5,913 nucleotides of DNA from an uncultured Clostridia bacterium (GTDB lineage: Bacteria > Bacillota > Clostridia > Christensenellales > Borkfalkiaceae): assembly GCA_947177825.1 (NCBI GenBank), contig CAMWWA010000083.1:1-5913 (forward strand), read 5' to 3'. Shown here in pieces: positions 1 to 5,682 of this stretch (the stretch's first letter is position 1; the number at the start of each line of letters is the position of its first letter). A program made the position numbers and the translations under genes. Under the pieces are notes generated by a model, which worked only from the letters and a program-made list of their open reading frames with translations, did not search any database and had not been told where the DNA came from.

Positions 1-1372
1 CCGCTACGCCCGCAAGCAGCGACGAAATGTCGATGCCCGTGGACTCCTTTACGCCCTCCATTATCTGGCTTGCGCTGTTCATAACGTCCTTTACGACTTT
101 GGTCGCGTTGCCGTCGCCGTACATAACGATTTTGTCCGTTCTGCTCAAAGGCTCGGCGGCGTTCTTTACGACGTCGGGCAGAGCGGAAAGATACATTTCG
201 AGTACGGATGCTTCGCCCATCTTCTTCTGGGCTTCGGCTTTCTTTTCGATTGCTTCCGCCTCCGCAAGACCTTTGGCGCGGATACCTTCCGCCTCCTGCT
301 CCATGGCGAACCTTAAAGCTTCCGCCTGCGCCTTCTGCGCTTCCGCCTTCTTCTGGGCTTCGAACGCCATAGCTTCCGCTTCCCTCTGACGCTTTACAAG
401 CTCTGCTTCCGCTTCCTTTGCAACCTTGTAGTTGATAGCGTCCGCCTGCTTTCTGATTTCGGCGTCGAGCTGGCGCTCCTTGATGGCGATTTCCTTTTCG
501 GCAAGCTCGGCTTCCTTTTCGCGCCTTGCAATGTCGGCGTCCGCCTTGGTGATTTCGATGGTCTTACGCTGGTTTTCCTGCTGGATTGCGTAAGCGGCGT
601 CCGCTTCCGCCCTCTTGGTGTCAGCCTTGACCTTCATGTCCGCTTCCTGTACGGCAAGCGCGGCGTTCTGCTCTGCTATCTGCTTCTGGCTTTCAACCTT
701 GACGGCGTTAGCCTCCTGCTCCGCATTGGCGGTAGCGATGGCGATATCGCGCTGTGCGTTCGCCTTTGCAATCTGGGCGTTCTTGCGGATTTGCTCCACG
801 TTGTCGATACCCATGTTTTCGATGGTGCCCGCGTTGTCCTTGAAATTCTGAATATTGAAGTTTACGACCTCGATACCCAGCTTTTCCATATCGGGTACTA
901 CGTTTTCGGTTATCTTTTTTGCAACGCCCTGTCTGTCCTGAACCATTTCCTTCAAGCCGACCGAGCCGACGATTTCACGCATGTTACCTTCGAGAACCTG
1001 CGTAACCAGGCTTATAAGCTCGCTCTGCTTCATTCCCAGAAGGGACTCCGCCGCCTTTTTGAGAAGTTCGGGATTTGACGAAACTTTGATGTTTGCAACG
1101 CCGTCCACGTTTACGTTGATAAATTCGTTTGTGGGAACGGCTTCGCTGGTCTTGACGTCTACCTGCATGACGCGCAGGGAAATCTTATCCACTCTTTCAA
1201 AGAAGGGAATGCGAAAGCCAGCTCTGCCTATCAGAATTTTACGTCTGAAAGGTCCCGAAATGATGTATGCCGTGTCGGGCGGCGCTTTCATATATCCGAT
1301 TGCGAAAAACAAAATCAGAAATACTGCGAGTATTACTCCTCCGATGGTTAAACCAACTTGCCAAGGTGCCAT
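1..1372 (-). CDS. floT: Flotillin-like SPFH/band 7 membrane scaffold protein (C-terminus beyond window)
   Basis: Reading the minus strand from the ATG at 1372 gives 457 uninterrupted codons that run off the left edge, so the 3' end is missing. Residues 6-27 form one N-terminal hydrophobic anchor. An SPFH/PHB domain follows (about 30-190; it includes GPFRRKILIGRAGFRIPFFE and GIEVVNFNIQNF). Then comes a long Ala/Glu/Lys-rich coiled coil (about 190-380, full of EAEA-type repeats, the flotillin hallmark) and the typical C-terminal part (LEMYLSALPDVVKNAAEPLS, then KIVMYGDGN). B. subtilis FloT is about 510 residues, so perhaps 30-60 are lost. Flotillins oligomerise on the inner face of the membrane and organise membrane microdomains and fluidity. 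The start is set by GGGGAGG at 1387-1381, eight bases upstream. The gene has its own promoter (1421-1449). A partner NfeD gene, often adjacent, is not upstream here; it could lie beyond the left edge. Family is clear; the exact paralogue name (FloT versus FloA) rests on the long EA-repeat coiled coil. Confidence 0.93.
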   Translation of the reverse strand, partial: MAPWQVGLTIGGVILAVFLILFFAIGYMKAPPDTAYIISGPFRRKILIGRAGFRIPFFERVDKISLRVMQVDVKTSEAVPTNEFINVNVDGVANIKVSSNPELLKKAAESLLGMKQSELISLVTQVLEGNMREIVGSVGLKEMVQDRQGVAKKITENVVPDMEKLGIEVVNFNIQNFKDNAGTIENMGIDNVEQIRKNAQIAKANAQRDIAIATANAEQEANAVKVESQKQIAEQNAALAVQEADMKVKADTKRAEADAAYAIQQENQRKTIEITKADADIARREKEAELAEKEIAIKERQLDAEIRKQADAINYKVAKEAEAELVKRQREAEAMAFEAQKKAEAQKAQAEALRFAMEQEAEGIRAKGLAEAEAIEKKAEAQKKMGEASVLEMYLSALPDVVKNAAEPLSRTDKIVMYGDGNATKVVKDVMNSASQIMEGVKESTGIDISSLLAGVA

Positions 1373-1420
1373 TTTTTTATCCTCCCCGAGCGTTTTGCGC
1401 TCTCTTTTTATTACGGTTAT

Positions 1421-1449
1421 ATTCTATCATTTCCGACAAAATCCGTCAA
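1421..1449 (-). promoter_or_regulatory. Sigma-A type promoter of the flotillin gene
   Basis: On the minus strand TTGACG (1449-1444) and TAGAAT (1426-1421) are separated by exactly 17 bases. The -10 box is preceded by TGA, giving an extended -10. The predicted transcription start is near 1414, leaving a leader of about 42 bases. That leader carries a small hairpin, GAGCG-CAAAA-CGCTC (1402-1388), directly before the ribosome binding site. Predicted from sequence only. Confidence 0.75.
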
Positions 1450-1470
1450 TATAAAACTCTTGTATGTTTT

Positions 1471-1521
1471 GCGACAAACTTTGCCATTTTGCAACTTTTA
1501 TGTAAAATCTGCAACTTTTAT
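1471..1521. repeat. Short direct repeats upstream of the flotillin promoter
   Basis: The 11-mer GCAACTTTTAT occurs at 1491-1501 and again at 1511-1521, a 20-base period of about two helical turns. A degenerate third unit, GCGACAAACTTT, begins 20 bases earlier at 1471. The array lies just upstream of the predicted -35 box of the flotillin promoter (1449-1444), in an AT-rich stretch. It could be an activator or repressor binding array, or chance in AT-rich DNA. The remainder of the 1373-1576 gap holds only the promoter and terminator. Confidence 0.4.
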
Positions 1522-1542
1522 ATTTATATTACGTTAAAGACG

Positions 1543-1572
1543 AAAATAGCCCCGCGCGTTCCGCGCGGGGCT
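1543..1572 (-). terminator. Intrinsic terminator after the four-gene operon
   Basis: An 11-bp perfect, nearly all-GC stem pairs 1548-1558 with 1562-1572 around a three-base loop. It starts five bases after the stop codon of the RimK-like gene. On the minus strand it is followed by TATTTTCGTCTTT, a modest U-tract. The plus-strand side is also followed by T-rich sequence (1574-1586), but no plus-strand gene points into it. Confidence 0.85.
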
Positions 1573-1576
1573 GTAT

Positions 1577-2437
1577 TTATTTTTTTAGCATATGTCGGGC
1601 GTACGCCTTTGCGACGTTTACGCCGCAGACCTTTTCCGCAGCGGCAAAGAAGGCGTTGGAGTTGACCTCGCATATATAGAATTTGCCGTCCATGCCTTTA
1701 AGAATATCCACGCCGCAATAGTCCAGATTGAGCGCTTGCGCTATGTTCACGCACAGCTCCGACAACTCACCGTCGAGCGGATAATTTTCGCCCTTGCCGC
1801 CCAGCTCTATATTGGAGCGGAAGTCGTTTTCGTTTCTACGCTTCATTGCGCACACGCACTTTCCGCCGACGACCAGCACCCTTATATCTTCGCCGCAACC
1901 GCAGTCGATAAACTGCTGATAGAAGTGCGGCAAAGTGAGATTATTCTTTTCGTAAGCTGCAAGCTCCTCCGCGCTTTTTATGAGCGTAACGCCCGCGCCG
2001 AGCGAGCCGTAGTTTGTCTTTGCGACCAGCGGAAAGCCGAGAGCTTTTTCCACCTCTTTTAAAAAACTGCCGTTCACCTCGCTTTCGGCGTGATAGCAAA
2101 GCGGCGCGTAAATGCAATCCGGCAGATTAAAGCCCGCGTTTGCAAGCGCGATATTCGTCAGCATTTTGTCGTCGCACATTTCTATTGCCTGCGCGCTGTT
2201 GAAAAGGCGCATACCGCTCTTTTCCAGCAGTCTTGCCGCAACCCTGTCCTTATCTAAAAATACGCAAAAATCATAACCTTGCGCGGTTATGCGGTTGCCC
2301 GTGATTTGCGCAAGGTTAAAATTCTTTTTTATGTCGACCGCCGCGCCGAGCAGCCTGAGCTCCGCGGCAATCCTCTCCGCCTGGGAGATTTGCGATTGAT
2401 TTTTTATATAGGCGTTTTCTACGACGAGAACTTTCAT
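1577..2437 (-). CDS. RimK-family ATP-grasp ligase, substrate unknown
   Basis: This 286-residue protein has the ATP-grasp fold of the RimK / alpha-L-glutamate ligase group, enzymes that use ATP to join an amino acid to a carboxylate through an acyl phosphate. An N-terminal pre-grasp domain (1-85) is followed by the ATP-binding lysine K140 and a glycine-rich loop GSLGAGV (144-150). Further on are GEDIRVLVV (182-190), MKRR (198-201), FRSNIELGG (206-214, like the RimK FRSN motif) and metal-binding positions D244, E257 and N259 in GVDIL and CEVNSN. All core residues are present, so it should be active. It is the last operon gene, six bases after the homoserine dehydrogenase stop and in the same frame, with no recognisable Shine-Dalgarno sequence before the ATG; translation may depend on coupling. 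It has 12 cysteines, including two CxC pairs (179/181, 194/196). RimK itself adds glutamate to ribosomal protein S6; LysX and ArgX act in amino acid synthesis. Which substrate applies here cannot be read from the sequence. Confidence 0.85.
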   Translation of the reverse strand: MKVLVVENAYIKNQSQISQAERIAAELRLLGAAVDIKKNFNLAQITGNRITAQGYDFCVFLDKDRVAARLLEKSGMRLFNSAQAIEMCDDKMLTNIALANAGFNLPDCIYAPLCYHAESEVNGSFLKEVEKALGFPLVAKTNYGSLGAGVTLIKSAEELAAYEKNNLTLPHFYQQFIDCGCGEDIRVLVVGGKCVCAMKRRNENDFRSNIELGGKGENYPLDGELSELCVNIAQALNLDYCGVDILKGMDGKFYICEVNSNAFFAAAEKVCGVNVAKAYARHMLKK

Positions 2438-2443
2438 CTGAAA

Positions 2444-3724
2444 TTATTTTACTACGCGGATAACGGCGGCAACCTTTGCGATTTCGGGGATAGCGTTTAT
2501 CTCCTCCACCGCCTTGTTAACGCTGTGCTCCTTGGTCTTGTGCGTGACGAAAATTACGGGCACCTGGTCGCCCTCTCCGTCCTTCTGAATCATCTGCGCG
2601 ACGTTTATGCCGCAGCGCGAGAATATGGAAGTGACCTTTGCAAGCACGCCCGTGCGGTTGTTGGCTTCCAGACGGATATAGTACGCGCTTTCGAAATTTT
2701 CGATAAACTTCGTGTTAGGCGCGGCGTCCTCGGTATTGGTGAATGTCGAATACCTGTAATTGGTGTGTGTTGCGCAATAAATGACGTCGCCGACGATTGC
2801 ACTGCCCGTGGGAAGCGCGCCCGCGCCCCTGCCGTACAGCATAACGTCCTCCACGCTGTCGCCCGTGATATACACCGCGTTATAGCTGTCGTTTACGCTT
2901 GCAAGCGGATGGTCGCAGGGAATGAACGCCGGATGAACGCGCACCTCTATTCCGTTGTCGCCGTTCTTGCCGATTGCAAGAAGCTTGATGGCGTAACCGA
3001 ACTGCTTGCCGTACTCTATGTCCTCTACGGAAATGCCCGTAATGCCTTCACGGTAGATTTTGGTGTATGGTATTTTGGTGTGGAACGCAAGGCTGGAAAG
3101 AATGGAAAGCTTGTACGTTGCGTCGTAGCCCTCCACGTCGGAAACGGGATTCGCCTCCGCATAGCCGAGCTTCTGCGCCTCCTTAAGCACTTCCTCGTAG
3201 CTTGCGCCCTCGCGCGACATTTTGGTGAGAATGTAGTTTGTGGTGCCGTTTATAATGCCCATCATGGACAGAATTTTGTTGCCCTGCAAGTTGTCCAAAA
3301 GCGCGCGGATAACGGGAACGCCGCCCACGCAGCTTGCCTCGTAAAACAGTCCGCAATGGTTCTTAATAGCCGCCTTTTCCAGCTCGTGACTGTACTTACA
3401 GAACAGCTCCTTGTTGGAGGTGACCACCGATTTGCCCGCGTTGAGCGCGGCAAGCACGAAGGTCTTTGCAGGCTCCACGCCGCCCATAACCTCGATTACG
3501 ATATCGACTTCGGGGTTCGAACAGATGACAGCGATATTGTCGGCAATCTTGCTCTCCTCCACGCCGAGCGCAAGCGCGCGCTCCTTCCTGAGTTCGAGCA
3601 CGTTTTCGACGACTAAATCAATCTTGTGTGTGCGCCGGTAATCTTCCCTGTGCTCGGTCAGAATTTTATAGGTTCCGCCGCCCACGACTCCCAAGCCCAA
3701 AATGGCAACGCCGACTTTTTTCAT
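2444..3724 (-). CDS. hom: Homoserine dehydrogenase with C-terminal ACT domain
   Basis: The 426-residue product catalyses NAD(P)H-dependent reduction of aspartate-4-semialdehyde to homoserine, the branch point towards threonine and methionine. The Rossmann nucleotide loop is GLGVVGGG (10-17). TSNKEL (102-107) carries the conserved active-site lysine K105. GGVPVI (134-139), GIINGTTNYIL (156-166) and the signature YAEANPVSDVEGYDATYKL (188-206), with D196 and K205, form the catalytic domain. The ACT domain covers about 348-426 and in this family usually senses threonine; its opening loop reads NNRTGVLA, with Thr where Pro is more common. Length is normal for the bacterial ACT-bearing type. The start is fixed by GGAGG (3736-3732), seven bases upstream. 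The ATG overlaps the coaX stop by one base (TAATG), so translation is probably coupled. It is not next to thrB, thrC, asd or lysC in this window, which is unusual. Confidence 0.96.
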   Translation of the reverse strand: MKKVGVAILGLGVVGGGTYKILTEHREDYRRTHKIDLVVENVLELRKERALALGVEESKIADNIAVICSNPEVDIVIEVMGGVEPAKTFVLAALNAGKSVVTSNKELFCKYSHELEKAAIKNHCGLFYEASCVGGVPVIRALLDNLQGNKILSMMGIINGTTNYILTKMSREGASYEEVLKEAQKLGYAEANPVSDVEGYDATYKLSILSSLAFHTKIPYTKIYREGITGISVEDIEYGKQFGYAIKLLAIGKNGDNGIEVRVHPAFIPCDHPLASVNDSYNAVYITGDSVEDVMLYGRGAGALPTGSAIVGDVIYCATHTNYRYSTFTNTEDAAPNTKFIENFESAYYIRLEANNRTGVLAKVTSIFSRCGINVAQMIQKDGEGDQVPVIFVTHKTKEHSVNKAVEEINAIPEIAKVAAVIRVVK

Positions 3725-4500
3725 TATTTCGCCTCCGAATTTAAGTAATACAGGTAACGCAGACCTTCCAAAGTCAACAGCTTGTCAACCTTGTCTATGC
3801 AGGAAATTTCCTTGGCGATAACTTCCGAAAAGCCGCCCGTTGCAACCGTGGTGACCTTTTCCGCCTTCATTTCCTTTTTGATTTTTTTAACTAAATATTC
3901 CACAAGTCCGGCAAAGCCGTAGACTATGCCCGACTGCATATTGGTGACCGTGTTTGTGCCTATGACCTTTTCGGGGCGCTCGATTTCCACTCGCGGCAAC
4001 TTTGCCGTGCCGTTGACAAGACTGTCCAAAGAGCCCTTGATACCGGGGGCGATGACGCCGCCGATAAATTCGCCGCGTTCGTTGATTGCGTTGAAGGTCG
4101 TAGCCGTGCCGAAATCTATTACGATGAGCGGCGCGCCGTACTTTTTGACCGCCGCAACGTTGTTGACTACCCTGTCGGCGCCCACTTCCTTTGCGTTGTC
4201 AACGCGCAGGTTGAGTCCCGTCTTGATGCCCGCGCCCAGAAGCAGCGGCTTTATTTTGAGGTAGGTGCGGCACATACGTTCGAGCGTGTAGTCCAACGGC
4301 GGCACGACGGACGAAATTATTCCGCCCGTGACGTCCGAAACGGCTATGCCGTTTGTCGCAAGGATACTTAAAAGCTGTCCGCCGTACTCGTCGGACGTCT
4401 TCTTGTGCTCGGTTGCGACGCGGAATGAAAGCTTAAGATTTTCGCCTTCGAACAGCGCGAATTTTATATTGGTATTGCCTACGTCAAGACAGATTATCAT
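3724..4500 (-). CDS. coaX: Type III pantothenate kinase
   Basis: The 258-residue protein phosphorylates pantothenate to 4'-phosphopantothenate, the first committed step to coenzyme A, in the cytoplasm. It shows the ASKHA-fold motifs of CoaX: the phosphate-binding DVGNTN (6-11), GADR (107-110, with D109 the expected catalytic base), DFGTATTF (129-136), GGVIAPGI (147-154) and TGGF (221-224). Length matches the family, about 255-260. CoaX enzymes need a monovalent cation and, unlike type I kinases, are not feedback inhibited by CoA. The ATG overlaps the stop of the upstream transporter gene as ATGA. AGGTG (4509-4505), four bases before the ATG, is a somewhat close ribosome site consistent with coupling. 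The downstream hom start lies at its stop codon. The assignment is secure. Confidence 0.97.
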   Translation of the reverse strand: MIICLDVGNTNIKFALFEGENLKLSFRVATEHKKTSDEYGGQLLSILATNGIAVSDVTGGIISSVVPPLDYTLERMCRTYLKIKPLLLGAGIKTGLNLRVDNAKEVGADRVVNNVAAVKKYGAPLIVIDFGTATTFNAINERGEFIGGVIAPGIKGSLDSLVNGTAKLPRVEIERPEKVIGTNTVTNMQSGIVYGFAGLVEYLVKKIKKEMKAEKVTTVATGGFSEVIAKEISCIDKVDKLLTLEGLRYLYYLNSEAK

Positions 4501-5144
4501 TCTTCACCTGTATGCGGTTCCGCCGCGGTTGCTTCCGCCTCCTGCACGGCGGGTACGCTCTTCTTTTTGACAACGTACTTGCCGCTCACTTTTTTAAGAA
4601 CGGCGACGTATGCGGGGACGAGAACGAAGCTTGCAACCAGCTCTATGGGGAAATAAATTGCCACGGCAATCTGCATAAGCTGGGTGCCCACGCCCATTAT
4701 ATTTTTATCGACGAACACGCCGATAGCCAGAATGTACAGCACGGTGTTGGTAAGCGTGCCTATAACCGCGCCGATTGAAGCCGGCAGCATTTCCCTGAAA
4801 TATTTGTGCTTTGCCTTTTTGAAAAGCTTGGAAAGCCCGAAATACGTCCAGTACGCCGTTATTCCCAGAATCAGCCTGGGAAGCACGGAAACGAGCGGAT
4901 TTGCATACACTGCCATACCGAATATAAGGCAGAAAATACAGCTTGCAACGCCTAAAAGCGTGCCGCCGATAAAGCTCTTTTTCCAGTCGTCGTACATACT
5001 GAGTGCGATGGCGACGGGCAACGAGAGCACGCAGGTCGATACTCCTGCAAAGATTGAAAGCGCCCCTTCGAGCATGAACAGCACGAATATAAGCGCGAAC
5101 ATTACGCCTATAAACGCGACAAGATGCGCCTTGTCTTCCTTCAT
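4497..5144 (-). CDS. panT: ECF transporter S component, probably for pantothenate
   Basis: A 215-residue integral membrane protein with about six hydrophobic segments (roughly 8-28, 30-49, 57-80, 83-106, 119-144 and 155-182), followed by a charged Lys/Glu-rich cytoplasmic tail (183-215). The pattern PRLILGITAYWTYFGL (89-104) followed by GAVIGTLTNTVLYILAIGVF (125-144) is typical of S components, the substrate-binding subunits of energy-coupling factor vitamin transporters. These work with a shared EcfA-EcfA'-EcfT module normally encoded elsewhere; none is in the window. Substrate is inferred from context: the gene is first in the operon and overlaps coaX by four bases (ATGA), so import of pantothenate followed by its phosphorylation is the natural reading. 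Other vitamins cannot be excluded from sequence alone. The start is supported by GGAGG (5155-5151) six bases upstream of the ATG. Confidence 0.85.
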   Translation of the reverse strand: MKEDKAHLVAFIGVMFALIFVLFMLEGALSIFAGVSTCVLSLPVAIALSMYDDWKKSFIGGTLLGVASCIFCLIFGMAVYANPLVSVLPRLILGITAYWTYFGLSKLFKKAKHKYFREMLPASIGAVIGTLTNTVLYILAIGVFVDKNIMGVGTQLMQIAVAIYFPIELVASFVLVPAYVAVLKKVSGKYVVKKKSVPAVQEAEATAAEPHTGEE

Positions 5145-5209
5145 TTTACACCTCCGTCGAATTTCATATAACGAATATCCGCAGAAAAAAATTTATTATA
5201 CTTTACGTA

Positions 5210-5238
5210 CGGTCGGGCTTGCGGTGCAATACCCGCCG
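5210..5238 (-). promoter_or_regulatory. Hairpin in the leader of the transporter-coaX operon
   Basis: Minus-strand positions 5238-5232 (CGGCGGG) pair with 5217-5210 (CCCGACCG, one A bulged). An inner stem, TTGC-ACC-GCAA, lies between them, making one compact structured element of 29 bases. Flanking GTAC sequences can extend it after a TTTT bulge. It lies in the predicted leader of about 130 bases between the operon promoter and the first ATG. A T7 run follows on the minus strand only some 18 bases later, so it is not a standard terminator by itself. It matches no riboswitch class I recognise. Confidence 0.5.
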
Positions 5239-5280
5239 AAAAGTACCCAAAAATGATTAAAATTGCGCTAAATTTATTAA

Positions 5281-5309
5281 ATTATAGCATTATACCCGCA
5301 ATTAAGCAA
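5281..5309 (-). promoter_or_regulatory. Predicted promoter of the transporter-coaX-hom-ligase operon
   Basis: Minus-strand TTGCTT (5309-5304) and a perfect TATAAT (5286-5281) are spaced by 17 bases, with TGC directly before the -10 (extended -10). The start would be near 5274. A second TATAAT at 5294-5289 has only a poor -35, and a third at 5200-5195 lacks a -35 at the right distance; either could be secondary. The -35 box falls in the loop of the inverted repeat at 5294-5323. Confidence 0.65.
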
Positions 5310-5334
5310 GCGAATTGGCGGGTAACATTTTTTT
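5294..5334 (+). terminator. Terminator-like inverted repeat with T7 run, no gene feeding it
   Basis: ACCCGCAATT (5294-5303) pairs with AATTGGCGGGT (5313-5323) with one bulged G, around a nine-base loop. After AACA comes a run of seven T on the plus strand (5328-5334). That is the shape of a plus-strand intrinsic terminator, yet no plus-strand coding gene precedes it. The same dyad straddles the -35 region of the minus-strand operon promoter, so it may instead, or also, be an operator for a dimeric regulator. Confidence 0.45.
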
Positions 5335-5361
5335 GCCGTGATAAATATTATTTAGTATAAA
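5333..5361 (+). promoter_or_regulatory. Predicted promoter of the small Cys-rich peptide gene
   Basis: TTGCCG (5333-5338) and TATAAA (5356-5361) are spaced by 17 bases on the plus strand, predicting a start near 5368 and a leader of about 75 bases. The -35 begins within the T-run that ends the preceding hairpin. The promoter is divergent from the operon promoter, with about 24 bases between the two -35 boxes. Confidence 0.6.
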
Positions 5362-5377
5362 GCATAACGAAAGTGGC

Positions 5378-5420
5378 TGACCTGCAAGGTCAATTTCAAC
5401 CTTTACATAACGCCTTGCAG
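5378..5420 (+). promoter_or_regulatory. Overlapping inverted repeats in the leader of the small peptide gene
   Basis: Two structures compete for the same bases. TGACC (5378-5382) pairs with GGTCA (5388-5392) across five bases. CTGCAAGG (5382-5389) pairs perfectly with CCTTGCAG (5413-5420) across 23 bases. Only one can form at a time. The element lies between the predicted start (about 5368) and the ribosome site (5431-5436). It may be an RNA switch, an mRNA-stabilising stem, or a DNA operator (TGACC-N5-GGTCA) just downstream of the start point. Confidence 0.45.
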
Positions 5421-5442
5421 AGTAAAATACAGGAGGAAAACT

Positions 5443-5658
5443 ATGAACCTTTTTAACATCGGCGGCTGCAACAGCTGTCTGTGGATACTCATTCTGTTAC
5501 TTATCGCGTCCGGTTGCAGCGGCAACGGACTGGAAGGCGTTCTTGCCGGTAGCTGTACGCCCATACTCATTGCTCTCATCTACAGTATGTGGAAAAACGG
5601 CACTTTGAACAACTTGTTCTGCGGCGGTAACGGTGGTTGCGGCTGCGGTTGCAACTAA
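5443..5658 (+). CDS. Small Cys/Gly-rich hydrophobic peptide, function unknown
   Basis: A 71-residue open frame starts at an ATG six bases after a perfect AGGAGG (5431-5436) and is bounded by a promoter and a strong terminator, so it is very probably a real gene. It begins MNLFNIGGC, has a hydrophobic segment at 12-23 (LWILILLLIA), a Gly/Ser-rich turn with C25, a second hydrophobic segment at about 38-50, and a glycine-rich tail ending GGCGCGCN. There are eight cysteines (9, 12, 25, 38, 60, 66, 68, 70), the first two as CxxC and the last three as a CxCxC run. Clostridia often encode such short Cys/Gly-rich proteins, some labelled chorion-class high-cysteine proteins, without known function. 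There is no N-terminal positive charge and the sequence ASGC lacks a proper lipobox, so export as a lipoprotein is doubtful. A membrane-associated structural or metal-binding role is possible but unproven. Confidence 0.8.
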   Translation: MNLFNIGGCNSCLWILILLLIASGCSGNGLEGVLAGSCTPILIALIYSMWKNGTLNNLFCGGNGGCGCGCN

Positions 5659-5682
5659 GAAAGCCGTCCGGTAAGCAAACTA

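Noticed and set aside
221..800. Repetitive gcttccgcc-like motifs suggesting a DNA repeat array
   Set aside because: They are codons of the Ala/Glu-rich coiled coil of the flotillin (EAEA, KAEA) read on the other strand, not an independent repeat.
27..1454. Several plus-strand open frames rich in Ala, Ser and Cys in the first 1.4 kb
   Set aside because: They are shadows of the flotillin gene, whose Ala/Glu-rich repeats give stop-poor antisense frames. They lack ribosome sites and recognisable domains.
1373..1576. Possible extra small gene or RNA in the flotillin-ligase gap
   Set aside because: No open frame with a ribosome site was found there. The stretch is accounted for by the terminator, repeats, promoter and short leader.
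2279..3616. A 445-codon open frame on the plus strand opposite hom and the RimK-like gene
   Set aside because: Its codons are the exact reverse complements of the hom and ligase codons (same codon boundaries). It stays open because TTA, CTA and TCA are rare in those genes. It starts at TTG without a ribosome site, and the opposite strand encodes clear conserved enzymes.
5195..5229. Promoter made of TTGCAC (5229-5224) and TATAAT (5200-5195) on the minus strand
   Set aside because: The spacer is 23 bases, too long for sigma-A. At the correct distance there is only CGCAAG. The upstream promoter at 5281-5309 fits better.
5443..5517. Lipoprotein signal in the small peptide (IASGC ending at residue 25)
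   Set aside because: The -3 position is Ala rather than Leu/Val/Ile and there is no positively charged N-terminal region, so a type II signal peptide is not supported.
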